A stretch of DNA of 64,000 nucleotides from CAISIP01 sp031396205 (GCA_031396205.1 JANNKH010000096.1:61047-125046), one strand, 5' to 3'. Positions 54,641-62,738 are shown, counted from the first letter of the stretch. The notes: a model not told the origin generated them from the sequence alone. Program-made: numbers and translations.

Positions 54641-54854
54641 CGGGTCGTGACGGCGGTTGAGGTCGGTTGCGACGACGGTCGTGGCACGGTCGGACCGCAC
54701 GCAATTACCGGGCCACATGCCGGTAGGTCGGCTCGCCGGTTCCGTCGGTTTGAACGGGCGCCCAGGGGCACCAGTAATGGGAATGACGCACACGGGTGTG
54801 CATGGTGGGGCCCGCCGATGCACCTGCGCAAGGCGCGTGGACGGGTTCCCGGCG

Positions 54855-55865
54855 TCAACGTGGCGGCGGCAATGGCGCGCCTAGGGCGCGCCGCCACAGC
54901 CAGGGCAATACCCGCGCCAGGTCGGGCCTGCCGCCGATTTGTTCGGCCGGCACCAGGGGCACTGGCGGGCTGCGGCGCTGCGCCACCGCGAAGCTGAATA
55001 TGTAGGCCGGTTCCTGGCCCATGCGCAGATCGGTGATCAGCACCTGGGATCCCTGCTGTTGCAATTTGTAAAAACCTTTGCTGAATGCCTTGATGCGGCG
55101 CACGCCGTCGATCGGCGGCAATGCGGATTCCAACGCCGAACCCTGTTCGAAACGGTCGAGTTCAACATGGGGCCTGGCATCGAGCAGGGAATAAAAACCC
55201 TCATGGTAGATGCCGTCTTCCATCGCCAGAACGCGCCACAACAACGAGTTGAATGCGGTTGGCGAGACCAGCACCCGCTCGGCCGTGATGCCCTGCGCCG
55301 AGAGCGAAGCGCTCACAATGGCCTGGACATGCTGCTGAGCCACCAAGGTCCAGCCCAGGTAGGCGGTACTGACCAGCAGCCCCGCGGCATTGGCGGTCAG
55401 GGCGTGGCCGCGCCCGCCGGCGACAAGCGCCCAGCCGCACCCGACCAGCAAGGGCACGGTGTACAACGGGTCGACGATGAAGATGCTGCCCACGCCAAAG
55501 GGATAGTCGGAGAACGGCAGCGCCAACTGGGTGCCATACACGGTCATCGCATCGAGCAGGGGGTGCGTCACCAGCGCCAGCCACATGGCCAGCCACCAGC
55601 GCCGCCACAGCGGCCACTGGCCGCTCAGGCCGGCCACCAGCGCACCGAACGGCAGCGAGAACAGCGTGAGCCAGAACGGCGCATGGGTTTGCGCCCGGTG
55701 CAGCACCATGTTGCGGATCGGATCGCCATGGTCGATGAAGACATCCAGGTCGGGCAGGGTGCCGGCCACCGCACCCCAGGCGGCGGCTTTCCACAGCGCC
55801 GTACGCCGACCCATCACGGCCACCCCGACGGCAGCGCCCAGGGCAATTTGCGATAGCGAATCCAT
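54855..55865 (-). CDS. YbcI/YdjM-type metal-dependent membrane hydrolase (DUF457)
   Basis: A 336-residue inner-membrane protein starting MDSLSQIALGAAVGVAVMGRR. DUF457 motifs include GTLPDLDVFIDHGDP, HRAQTHAPFWL and THPLLDAMTVYGTQL, whose His and Asp residues should bind metal; about five helices follow in residues 75-200. The C-terminal 130 residues look soluble. The function of the family is not settled. It shares a 328-bp upstream gap with the divergent yceH. Confidence 0.88.
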   Translation of the reverse strand: MDSLSQIALGAAVGVAVMGRRTALWKAAAWGAVAGTLPDLDVFIDHGDPIRNMVLHRAQTHAPFWLTLFSLPFGALVAGLSGQWPLWRRWWLAMWLALVTHPLLDAMTVYGTQLALPFSDYPFGVGSIFIVDPLYTVPLLVGCGWALVAGGRGHALTANAAGLLVSTAYLGWTLVAQQHVQAIVSASLSAQGITAERVLVSPTAFNSLLWRVLAMEDGIYHEGFYSLLDARPHVELDRFEQGSALESALPPIDGVRRIKAFSKGFYKLQQQGSQVLITDLRMGQEPAYIFSFAVAQRRSPPVPLVPAEQIGGRPDLARVLPWLWRRALGAPLPPPR

Positions 55866-56193
55866 GGCTGCGTATTTTGCCAGCCATGGCGGCGCTACAG
55901 CGTGCGCAAGGGCAATCTGGCACCGACAACGGCCAACCCTACAATGGTTTTGGGAGCGGGGCTTCCATGACCGGTTCCCATGATCTGGAGATTGCAGGTG
56001 ACGCAATGGTGAGCTCTGATGCAACATTCGTCGCGGCGCCCAAAGGTGTTGATAGTTTCCGCGAAAACAGCCTGGGTACAGGCAGCCGTGCGCGGGAAAT
56101 CCCCGCCGGCAGCGACCTGTGGCCGAATGGCATTTGCCGCCCCCATGCGATGAATCCAGCGCTGTCCAAGCCGCTACGGGAGCTGACACCACC
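55866..56193. other. Intergenic region between DUF457 and yceH genes
   Basis: 328 bp between divergent starts. A 106-residue plus-strand open frame (55877-56197) crosses it but has no ribosome site and no recognised motif, so I do not call it a gene. GCCTGGGTACAGGC (56069-56082) is a small palindrome. No known riboswitch pattern was recognised. Confidence 0.4.
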
Positions 56194-56877
56194 ATGACTG
56201 CCGACGCCATGCATGCCAGAGCCGTGTTGACGCCCATCGAGGCCCGGGTACTGGGCACCTTGATGGAAAAAGCCAGAACGGTGCCTGACAGCTATCCACT
56301 GTCGCGCAACGCACTGTTGACCGGCTGTAACCAGAAGACGAGTCGCGATCCCTTGATGTCGCTCGATGATGCCGCGCTGGCAACGGCAATCGACGATCTG
56401 GTTGCGCGCGACCTGGTACGCGAGAACAGTGGCGGGCGCACCGCCCGGTACACACACAATTTCCAGCGTGGCATGGATGTGTATGAGCAGGCCGCCGTGC
56501 TGCTGGGCATGCTGATGCTGCGCGGACCGCAGACCGCGGGGGAGCTGCGCCTGAACACCGAGCGCTGGTATCCGTTCGCCGATATCTCGTCGGTCGAGGG
56601 TTTTCTGCAAGAGTTGCGGGAACGGCCGCCCGAGAAGGGTGGCCCGATGGTTGTGCTGTTGCCGCGCATGCCCGGCGCGCGCGAGCAGCGCTGGGCGCAC
56701 TTGTTGTGTGGTCCCGTCGAACACGGGGTGGCGCCCGACGGCAACGCACTGGCGCCGGCGATTGCGGGCTCCGCAGCCCGCCTGGAGCAGCTCGAGCGCG
56801 AGGTGGCCCTGTTGCGCCAGACCGTCGAGCGCTTGTGCGCCGAGCTTGGCGTTGCGCCCGCGCAGGACGCGCCCTGA
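56194..56877 (+). CDS. yceH: YceH-family (UPF0502/DUF480) protein
   Basis: A 227-residue cytoplasmic protein made of two winged-helix domains. Motifs: LTPIEARVLGTLMEKARTVPD, SYPLSRNALLTGCNQKTSRDP, TAGELRLNTERWYPFADIS and PGAREQRWAHLL. A C-terminal helix (LEQLEREVALLRQTVERL) is probably a coiled coil. A second ATG at 56209 is possible. Function unknown; DNA binding is plausible from the fold. Confidence 0.93.
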   Translation: MTADAMHARAVLTPIEARVLGTLMEKARTVPDSYPLSRNALLTGCNQKTSRDPLMSLDDAALATAIDDLVARDLVRENSGGRTARYTHNFQRGMDVYEQAAVLLGMLMLRGPQTAGELRLNTERWYPFADISSVEGFLQELRERPPEKGGPMVVLLPRMPGAREQRWAHLLCGPVEHGVAPDGNALAPAIAGSAARLEQLEREVALLRQTVERLCAELGVAPAQDAP

Positions 56878-57055
56878 TGCCGCGCTGAACCGTCACAACG
56901 GTCGGCCGCTAGCGGCAGTTCATCGCCGGCCATGGCCGTGTTCGCCGCAGGTACGCGCATGCGCTCGCGCAGCGCGGGCGGACTCGTAACCGCATGTCAC
57001 GCCATTGTTTGACGCGCGCGGCGTATCGGAGGACCATGTAGCCTGCCATTGGAAG

Positions 57056-57064
57056 CAAGGAGGT
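57056..57064 (+). promoter_or_regulatory. Perfect Shine-Dalgarno before the 51-aa gene
   Basis: AAGCAAGGAGGTCGCC precedes the ATG at 57069, with AAGGAGGT at 57057-57064 and a four-base gap. This is the strongest ribosome binding site I saw in the window and is the main reason to call the very small gene that follows. Confidence 0.75.
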
Positions 57065-57068
57065 CGCC

Positions 57069-57224
57069 ATGCCACATACCCAGTACCACCCGCACGACGT
57101 TCCCACGCCCGAGCCGGATGAAGCGGACTCCGACGAGCCGGTCGATGACCAGCATGATGGGCTTGTGCCGCCCGACATCTCGGACGACCCGGAACACGAC
57201 CGCCTGATCGACCCGCAGGATTGA
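57069..57224 (+). CDS. Small acidic protein, 51 aa
   Basis: The product starts MPHTQYHPHDVPTPEPDEAD and ends DRLIDPQD. It has no Lys and about 15 Asp or Glu, with several His and Pro, so it is strongly acidic, probably disordered, and could bind metals or basic proteins. No homologous domain is recognised. The start is fixed by a perfect AAGGAGGT four bases upstream. It lies between yceH and msrB on the same strand, at a distance of about 190 bp and 106 bp, so it is probably its own unit. Confidence 0.7.
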   Translation: MPHTQYHPHDVPTPEPDEADSDEPVDDQHDGLVPPDISDDPEHDRLIDPQD

Positions 57225-57330
57225 CGTCTGTGTCGGGTTTCGTCAATGTGTGGCGAAAGATATGGCCGGTTTCGCGCGACCAATGGGGACATGGTCCGCT
57301 TTCGCGCGACTGAAACGAGAAAGGCACAGC

Positions 57331-57819
57331 ATGCAACGACGTCAACTCATCGCCCTGATGGCCAGCTGCGGCCTGATTCGGGCATCCGGCGCCGCCACCA
57401 ACGCAGCGGCGACCGCGCCTGCATTCGCGCCGCTGCGGCTAAGCGACGCCGAGTGGAAGAAGCGCCTGACACCGGCGCAGTACCGCGTACTGCGCAAGGA
57501 AGGCACAGAGGCACCGGGCTCCAGCGCACTCGATCGCGAGAAGCGGGTCGGCAATTTCCATTGTGCCGGCTGCGACCTGCCGCTGTTTTCCTCCAGCACC
57601 AAGTACGACAGCGGTACCGGCTGGCCGAGCTTTTACCAGCCGCTGCCCAACGCCGTGTCTACCCGCACCGACTACCAGCTGATCTTTCCACGCACCGAAT
57701 ACCATTGCGCGCGATGCGAGGGACACCAGGGCCATGTGTTCAACGACGGCCCGAAGCCGACCGGCAAGCGCTATTGCAACAACGGCGTGGCGCTGACGTT
57801 CATTGCCGAGGCGGGTTGA
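57331..57819 (+). CDS. msrB: Exported peptide-methionine (R)-S-oxide reductase
   Basis: Reduces methionine-R-sulfoxide in proteins. Start at 57331 gives 162 residues beginning MQRRQLIALMASCGLIRASGA, a signal sequence with a twin-Arg (RRQLI), so it may use Tat export to the periplasm. Zinc pairs are CAGC (about residue 78) and CARC (about 127); TGWPSF and the catalytic-Cys motif RYCNNGVALTF follow the family. Length is typical once the signal is removed. Confidence 0.93.
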   Translation: MQRRQLIALMASCGLIRASGAATNAAATAPAFAPLRLSDAEWKKRLTPAQYRVLRKEGTEAPGSSALDREKRVGNFHCAGCDLPLFSSSTKYDSGTGWPSFYQPLPNAVSTRTDYQLIFPRTEYHCARCEGHQGHVFNDGPKPTGKRYCNNGVALTFIAEAG

Positions 57820-57931
57820 GTCAAACCGGCCGCTCCCGCGCTCCAGGCAAGGTCCGGGTGCGCCAGGGCCGCGATGACGCGGCATTTCACCGACGCGCGC
57901 CGACGGATCGGCTGCTGTAGCAGGAGGGAAC

Positions 57932-58540
57932 CTGCAGAAAGTCGATCTCAAGAAGGACCTGAAGCAGCTCTACAACGCGTCCGCGAACGAGGTTGCACGG
58001 GTCGACGTGCCGACGCTGCGATTTCTCATGGTCGACGGTCGGGGCGACCCCGCTACCGCCCCGGCCTATGCGCAGGCGGTCGAAGCCCTGTTCAGCGTGT
58101 CCTACGTGGCCAAGTTCATGGTGAAGAAAGGCGCGCAGGCCATCGACTATGCAGTCATGCCGCTCGAGGGCCTGTGGTGGGCCGACGACATGTCGGCCTT
58201 CGAAACCAATGACAGGGCGAACTGGACATGGACCATGATGATCCTGCAACCGGCGTTTGTTGCCAGCGAGCTTGTCGTGGCCGCGATGGCTGTAGTCCGA
58301 ACGAAAAAGCGGCTACCGGGTGTCGACCGGCTGCGCCTGGAAGCGTTTGCGGAGGGCCCGTGTGCCCAGGTCCTGCATGTTGGCCCCTTCACCGAAGAGG
58401 GGCCGACGGTTGCGCGACTGCATCGATTCATTGATGCCAACGGCCGCCGAACCGGAAAGCACCACGAGATCTACCTGAGCGACATCCGGCGCGCGGACCC
58501 GCAGAAATGGAAGACGATTCTGCGCCAACCGATGCAATGA
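57932..58540 (+). CDS. GyrI-like small-molecule-binding protein with probable CTG start
   Basis: The family normally starts M-KVDLKK-L, and here the frame reads CTG-CAG-AAA giving xQKVDLKKDLKQLYNASANEV. No ATG, GTG or TTG exists in frame between the upstream stop (57875-57877) and GTG 58007, which would cut 25 conserved residues. AGGAGG (57922-57927) sits just before CTG. So a CTG start giving 202 residues is most likely. The rest (LRFLMVDGRGDP, LEGLWWADD, LHVGPFTEEGPTVARLHRFI, HHEIYLSDIRR) is a GyrI-like/SOUL-type pocket protein; ligand unknown. Confidence 0.8.
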   Translation: MQKVDLKKDLKQLYNASANEVARVDVPTLRFLMVDGRGDPATAPAYAQAVEALFSVSYVAKFMVKKGAQAIDYAVMPLEGLWWADDMSAFETNDRANWTWTMMILQPAFVASELVVAAMAVVRTKKRLPGVDRLRLEAFAEGPCAQVLHVGPFTEEGPTVARLHRFIDANGRRTGKHHEIYLSDIRRADPQKWKTILRQPMQ

Positions 58541-58610
58541 TGTGTCGGGTGCAGATCCCGTCAAAGGCCTGGCCTTCGCTCCGCTTGCCGGTGCGGCGTC
58601 CAGGCGCGGC

Positions 58611-58805
58611 TCAACCCGATCGACCGGACCGCGGACCCAGGAAGAACCACAGGATCAGGCCCAGCAGCGGCAGCAGAGCGACCGCGACGATCCAGATGAG
58701 CTTCTTCTCATTGGAGACGGAGCTCTGGAAAATATGGATCACGGCCCAGATATCGGCAACGAGGATCAGGACTCCGAGCACACCGCCATAACCAAAATGC
58801 ATCAT
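58611..58805 (-). CDS. PLD-nuclease N-terminal-like small membrane protein, 64 aa
   Basis: The start at 58805 has AAGGA eight bases upstream. The product MMHFGYGGVLGVLILVADIWA has two hydrophobic helices (about 6-26 and 36-56) joined by FQSSVSNEKKLIW, the pattern of the N-terminal membrane segment of cardiolipin synthases that also exists as a stand-alone protein (PLDc_N). It ends GPRSGRSG. Function unknown. Confidence 0.75.
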   Translation of the reverse strand: MMHFGYGGVLGVLILVADIWAVIHIFQSSVSNEKKLIWIVAVALLPLLGLILWFFLGPRSGRSG

Positions 58806-59212
58806 GTGTAGTTCCTTGTTCTGCAGGTTCGCCCCACGCAGTCGGGACTCGTGACAATGTAACGCAAGGCAGCAAGAAGCATGTCGGCGGCGCCCGGTCT
58901 TGGGCGCTGCCGCCATTGCCTGCGTCCAGCGGATGGTTCAGGCCGGCCAGGCCTATGGATTGCCCACGCAGGAGCTGACTGTGATGCCGGACGCGGACAG
59001 GTGAACGGGCGGCAGATCGGTTGCGCCCGTTACCCGCAGCCTGGGCGCTGCGATATTGACCGGATACAGGGCAGGCGGTCTGGTGACCCATGGCGGTCGA
59101 TCGCCCATCATTGCGCTCGGGGCGCTTTGCTTCTTGCGCGTGGCGTATTTGCCGGCCGCGCGACGAGAGCCCCCGCAAATTGGACTTCTGGCACTCGAAC
59201 TATCATTGACCA
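58806..59212. other. Intergenic region before the DUF1275 gene, nothing recognised
   Basis: 407 bp. Several short open frames on both strands cross it, none with a ribosome site or a motif that I recognise. No repeats, hairpin pair or promoter stands out. It could hold the promoter of the DUF1275 gene. Confidence 0.4.
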
Positions 59213-59953
59213 ATGCCGATCCAGTATGCGCGCAGCCTCACCAGCCGAGACAGCACGGGTCGAACGATTCGACATCTCGGGTTCGCGCTCGCCTTCGTCG
59301 CTGGAGCAGCAAACGCTGGCGCCTTCGTTGCGGTCAAGTTGTACACATCCCACATGACGGGCATCGTTTCGTCGATTGCCGACAATCTCGTCCTCGGAGA
59401 CGTGGCACTTGTTCTGAGTGCAATCGGAGCCGTAGCATCCTTCTTGCTTGGAGCCATGACTTCGGCAATCATGATCAACCACGGGCGACGCCGCAATTGG
59501 CGTAGTCAGTATGCTCTGCCACTGCTTCTCGAGGCCTGCCTGTTTCTCTTGTTCGGTTTGATGGGCGCGACGCTCGCAAACGTCAAAGGATTGTTCGTGC
59601 CAGCAACCGTGATGATCCTGTGCTTCACCATGGGCCTACAGAACGCGGTAATCACGAAGATATCGGGGTCGGTCGTTCGCACCACGCATCTCACTGGGGT
59701 CATCACGGATCTCGGGATCGAGTTGGGCAAGTTGATCTACTGGAACCAGTCAGCAAGTGGACCCGCTGCTCCGGTCATCGCCGACCGGGAGCGGATCGCA
59801 ACACTGGGCCTGCTCGTTGCATCGTTCCTGGCCGGCGGTCTGCTAGGCGCGATCGGATTCAAGCAAGTTGGATACCTTGCCACATTGCCTCTCGCTGGTA
59901 TCCTGATCTTTCTCTCAGCCGTGCCCGTCCTGGACGATATTCGACACCGGTGA
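59213..59953 (+). CDS. YoaK-family (DUF1275) membrane protein
   Basis: A 246-residue inner-membrane protein with about six to seven hydrophobic helices. Family features include GFALAFVAGAANAGAFVAV, TSHMTGIV, FTMGLQNAVITKISGSVVRTTHLTGVITDLG. Its GC content is visibly lower than the surrounding genes (many A-rich codons), which may mean a later arrival. Function is unknown; some relatives are annotated as transporters without proof. Confidence 0.9.
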   Translation: MPIQYARSLTSRDSTGRTIRHLGFALAFVAGAANAGAFVAVKLYTSHMTGIVSSIADNLVLGDVALVLSAIGAVASFLLGAMTSAIMINHGRRRNWRSQYALPLLLEACLFLLFGLMGATLANVKGLFVPATVMILCFTMGLQNAVITKISGSVVRTTHLTGVITDLGIELGKLIYWNQSASGPAAPVIADRERIATLGLLVASFLAGGLLGAIGFKQVGYLATLPLAGILIFLSAVPVLDDIRHR

Positions 59954-60406
59954 CCGAACTGCAATGACGCGTCGTATCGTCACCTGGCGAGTTCAACAAC
60001 CGGCAGGAATGCAGATGTTGAACCGGCCGCTCGGGTTGATGCCGGTTAGACCCGGGGTCGGGGCTTGAAGCGATGAGCGCCCAGCCAATGCGGGTCAGCG
60101 CACGCTCAGTCCGACCAACTGGATCGGCCGGAAAGCTTCACCACGTGACCAGCAATAGGGCTTTCGATTGGACGGGGCCTGTCTCTCTGCAGGCCACAAC
60201 CAGTGCGCCGAATGCAGGGTGTGACCGCCTCGCGCGCACGAAAAATGGCGTTTGAACGGCTTGTCCCCCTCAGGCTGTCGCTTCGGCAATCGCGTCCGAC
60301 CCACCGCCGCAGCGGGATTGGCGGCAGGGCATTGGCGGCAGTGCATTTGACAGCCCCGGTCCCCACGCATAGACTCGATTACCTTCTTTCTTCCCTGGGA
60401 GGCCCC
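59954..60406. other. Intergenic region before the DUF6152 gene
   Basis: 453 bp without a supported gene. The last 60 bp hold a clear promoter (60347-60375). The rest includes GGCGGCAGGGCATTGGCGGCAG as a short imperfect direct repeat and no coding signature. Confidence 0.4.
60347..60375 (+). promoter_or_regulatory. Sigma-70-type promoter for the DUF6152 gene
   Basis: TTGACA (60347-60352) and TAGACT (60370-60375) are separated by exactly 17 bp. The predicted start point is near 60382, 25 bp before the ATG, with GGGAGG between. One of the best consensus promoters in the window. Confidence 0.65.
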
Positions 60407-60799
60407 ATGCACATGCCCCGTCCGTTCCGCCGTTGCCTCACCGGACTCCTGTTGATGGGCGCCGGCCTGGGCACGGCCTTCGCCCACCATGGCTGGCGTT
60501 GGACGGACGATGGCCAGTTCGAGTTGACGGCCAGGGTTGAGAAGGCCGTGCTTGGCAACCCGCACGGTGTCTTGACAATGGATGCGGAAGGTTCGAAGTG
60601 GCTGGTCGAGATCGGTCAACCCTGGCGCAACGAACAAGCCGGCCTGCGCGATGAGATGATGGCCAAGGGCGTCACGCTGACGCTTGTCGGCAAGCGCTCG
60701 TCCGATCCGAAGGAAAAGCGCATGAAGGCCGAGCGCATCATCATCGGTGGCAAGAAGTTTGACCTCTACCCGGAACGCCTGGCGGACGGGAAGAAGTAG
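60407..60799 (+). CDS. DUF6152-family secreted protein
   Basis: A 130-residue protein with GGGAGG close before the ATG. A signal peptide ends AFA-HHGWRWTDD; the mature part (LTARVEKAVLGNPHGVLTMDAEGSKWLVEI, with GQPWRNEQAGL) is a small beta-rich domain found in DUF6152 proteins, often next to a DUF6644 membrane protein as here. The mature N-terminal HH could bind metal. Role unknown. Confidence 0.8.
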   Translation: MHMPRPFRRCLTGLLLMGAGLGTAFAHHGWRWTDDGQFELTARVEKAVLGNPHGVLTMDAEGSKWLVEIGQPWRNEQAGLRDEMMAKGVTLTLVGKRSSDPKEKRMKAERIIIGGKKFDLYPERLADGKK

Positions 60800-60820
60800 C
60801 CGCGTTACCCCTGCACGCGC

Positions 60821-61303
60821 GTGGGTTCGGTGCTGGCGATCTTCACGGCACTGGAGCACAGCGCGCTGTCGGTCAGCCTGCGCGCCTCGGAATGGTGGTA
60901 TCCACTAGTCAACACGCTGCACATCGTGGGCATCGCGCTGTTGATAGGGCCGATCCTGATCCTGGACTGGCGTCTGCTGCGCATGCGTGCGTCTCCGGCG
61001 GTGTCGGTGCTGGCCTCGGTCCTGTTGCCGACCGCGCGCGGCGGCTTCGCGCTGGCGGTACTCGCGGGGCTGCTGCTGTTCGTCGCGCGCCCGCTGGACT
61101 ACGCCTTCCATACGCTGTTCCAGTTCAAGCTGGGATGTATCGGGCTCGCGTTGCTGAACATCGCCTTGCTGCATCGCAGCGCAGCCTGGGGCATCGCCGT
61201 CGCGCGCAACCGACCCGATTGGCGCGTGCGACTGGCCTGTGGCGTGTCGCTGATGTGCTGGTTGATGGCGCTCGGCCTGGGGCGGCTGATCGGGTACCGT
61301 TGA
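60821..61303 (+). CDS. DUF6644-like small membrane protein
   Basis: A 160-residue protein with about four to five helices (WWYPLVNTLHIVGIALLIGPILILDWRLLR is typical of the family, given here in two parts: NTLHIVGIALLIGPILI and LDWRLLRM). The start is GTG at 60821, 21 bp after the DUF6152 stop. The pair is probably an operon under the promoter at 60347. Confidence 0.75.
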   Translation: MGSVLAIFTALEHSALSVSLRASEWWYPLVNTLHIVGIALLIGPILILDWRLLRMRASPAVSVLASVLLPTARGGFALAVLAGLLLFVARPLDYAFHTLFQFKLGCIGLALLNIALLHRSAAWGIAVARNRPDWRVRLACGVSLMCWLMALGLGRLIGYR

Positions 61304-61342
61304 GGCGATTCGGACAGATGGGATATGGGCATGCGTCGGCCC

Positions 61343-61720
61343 TCAGGATCTGGATGCCCTGCTGCTGACAGGTGCCCGCCGTGAGGAGATGGCCGCATTG
61401 AAATGGGCCGATGTGGACTTCCGATGGAACCGGCTGACACTGGCCGACAAGGTGGAGTATCCGTGCTGACCGTGCACGGGTTGCGCCGTTCGTTTTCCCT
61501 GCCGGGTGAGGCTGCCGGGGCTCCCGCTGGCGCAATCGCTCAAGTGATGGGCCACACAAGCCGAGCGCCACCGCCGAGGGCTACAGGCCGCGCAAAGTTG
61601 ACGCCCTGCGACCCTACCTTGCGCAGATTGAGGCACACATTCTGGGGCAGGCCGGCATCGCATTCGACGCGACCGCAGAGCCGGGCAAGTTGCACGTGGT
61701 GGCAGGAGGATTTAGATTCA
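61343..61720 (+). pseudogene. Tyrosine-recombinase (phage integrase) remnant
   Basis: Pieces of one integrase C-terminus are spread over frames. Segment 1 (from 61343) reads LDALLLTGARREEMAALKW, ending in TGA. Segment 2 in another frame reads TVHGLRRSF and AGAPAGAIAQVMGHT, the catalytic His-Xaa-Xaa-Arg and second His region. Segment 3, again shifted, reads AEGYRPRKVDALRPYL and runs to 61700, with the nucleophile Tyr in GYRPR. The part between segments 1 and 2 is deleted. The gene cannot make an active enzyme. Confidence 0.8.
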
Positions 61721-61746
61721 GTTCAACAGTCACATACAAAAATCTA

Positions 61747-61752
61747 TATACT
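61747..61752 (+). promoter_or_regulatory. TATACT -10 element before the toxin gene
   Basis: TATACT lies seven bases before the ATG at 61759, which would put the start of transcription at or near the start codon. No Shine-Dalgarno sequence precedes the ATG. If right, the toxin message is leaderless. No convincing -35 is seen at 17 bp. Confidence 0.35.
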
Positions 61753-61758
61753 TTTGCA

Positions 61759-62090
61759 ATGAAAACAGTGGAATTCAGGGGCGCATCGCTGGACGACCTA
61801 CGGGGCTTTCCAAAAAAGCCGCAATGCGTGATGCCGGATATCAACTCGACAAGGTGCAAAACGGGTTAGACGCTGACGATGCCAAGCCCATGCCAACTAT
61901 CGGTGCTGGTGTGACTGAGTTGCGAGTGTGGGACGAAGCCGGGACTTTCAGGGTGGTGTACGTGGCCAAGTTTGAAACCACCGTTTACGTACTGCACTGC
62001 TTTCAAAAGAAAAGCGAGCAAATAGCCAAGCGAGACATTGAGCTTGCTCGCAAGCGATTGAAGGAACTGGTGAAGGAGCTTTCAAAATGA
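61759..62090 (+). CDS. HigB/Gp49-like toxin, frame joined by a -1 slippery site
   Basis: Frame 0 from ATG 61759 encodes MKTVEFRGASLDDLRGFPKK, then shifts to a stop at 61867. The -1 frame from 61818 continues AAMRDAGYQLDKV to TGA 62090. The junction is exactly A_AAA_AAG (61812-61818), the classical bacterial -1 slippery heptamer. The joined product has 110 residues, the normal length of the RelE/HigB phage-derived Gp49-like (DUF891) family, with ELRVWDEAGTFRVVYVAKF and VYVLHCFQKK. So either programmed frameshifting, or loss of one A from a homopolymer. The antitoxin gene starts at the ATGA overlap. Confidence 0.75.
61812..61818 (+). promoter_or_regulatory. Candidate -1 ribosomal frameshift heptamer
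   Basis: AAAAAAG positioned as A_AAA_AAG in the frame of ATG 61759. A -1 slip here joins the frame to the conserved remainder of the toxin without losing or adding a family residue. A strong downstream hairpin is not evident, and the upstream CGGGGC (61801-61806) is only a weak SD-like element. Confidence 0.5.
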
Positions 62091-62407
62091 CACAGCGATT
62101 TTCTAGCGTGTGGGACGCTATCGAGGACACCCCACAACAGGCCGCATGTATGCGTGCACGCTCTGAACTGATGATGCGCCTGAGTGAGGTCATCCGTGGC
62201 CGTGGCATGAACCAGGGTGATGCTGCTGAATTGTTTGGCGTCACACAACCGCGCATATCCGACCTGATGCGAGGGAAGATAAACCTGTTTTCGCTCGACA
62301 CCCTGATTGATATGGCTGCTGCTGCTGGCATGTGTCCAACGGTCAAAGTAACCATGCCCAAGGTAAAGCCGCGCAAACATGTAAGGCGTGAATCGGAAGC
62401 CGCATAG
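62087..62407 (+). CDS. XRE-family antitoxin, HigA-like
   Basis: A 106-residue helix-turn-helix protein: VIRGRGMNQGDAAELFGVTQ with PRISDLMRGKINLFSLDTLIDMAAAAGM. Its ATG overlaps the toxin stop (ATGA), which fixes toxin-first order as in HigBA systems. It should bind the toxin and repress the operon. Lower GC than the chromosome, as for the rest of this segment. Confidence 0.85.
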   Translation: MTQRFSSVWDAIEDTPQQAACMRARSELMMRLSEVIRGRGMNQGDAAELFGVTQPRISDLMRGKINLFSLDTLIDMAAAAGMCPTVKVTMPKVKPRKHVRRESEAA

Positions 62408-62496
62408 CAGTTTTGCCCCAGCTAGACCTGGCCGGGCAACTCTGCCGCGCACTTGAAGACAACAAAGGAAAGCGAAGCCCGCCGTGCGCGGGTTGC

Positions 62497-62640
62497 CTAC
62501 CGCTTGCGGCGCGAGTAGCCAAGTACGGCACGCCGAGTGCGAGAAGGGCGAGGGTGCCGGGTTCAGGGACCACTTCAGCAACGCCGTATCGCGGTCGATC
62601 TCTGACGTCATCCCATTTCCCAGCGACGAAATCGAATGTC
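62497..62640 (-). pseudogene. PEP-CTERM sorting-signal remnant
   Basis: On the minus strand the frame reads EVVPEPGTLALLALGVPYLAT, the Val-Pro-Glu-Pro motif plus hydrophobic helix of exosortase substrates. The expected end RRKR-stop is present in another frame at 62497-62512 (CGC CGC AAG CGG TAG), so a small indel follows the helix. It is preceded by DFVAGKWDDVRD. No start for the gene is found upstream, so it is a decayed C-terminus. Confidence 0.6.
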
Positions 62641-62738
62641 AAAACGTCAGGTCGTGCCGCTGTGAAGTCCGCTACTTTTCGCCCTGAAAACGGGCAACAA
62701 AATTGGCTCTTTTTGGGCGCATCGAGACTAAAATGTGA

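Noticed and set aside
55877..56197. 106-codon plus-strand open frame before yceH
   Set aside because: No ribosome site and no recognised motif; ends inside yceH start region.
57270..57310. TTTCGCGCGAC occurring at 57270-57280 and 57300-57310
   Set aside because: Only two 11-bp copies in a GC-rich stretch, no inverted partner or target duplication; too weak to call an insertion sequence end.
58953..59213. 86-codon minus-strand open frame in the gap before the DUF1275 gene
   Set aside because: No start signal and no motif; similar open frames exist in other frames of the same stretch.
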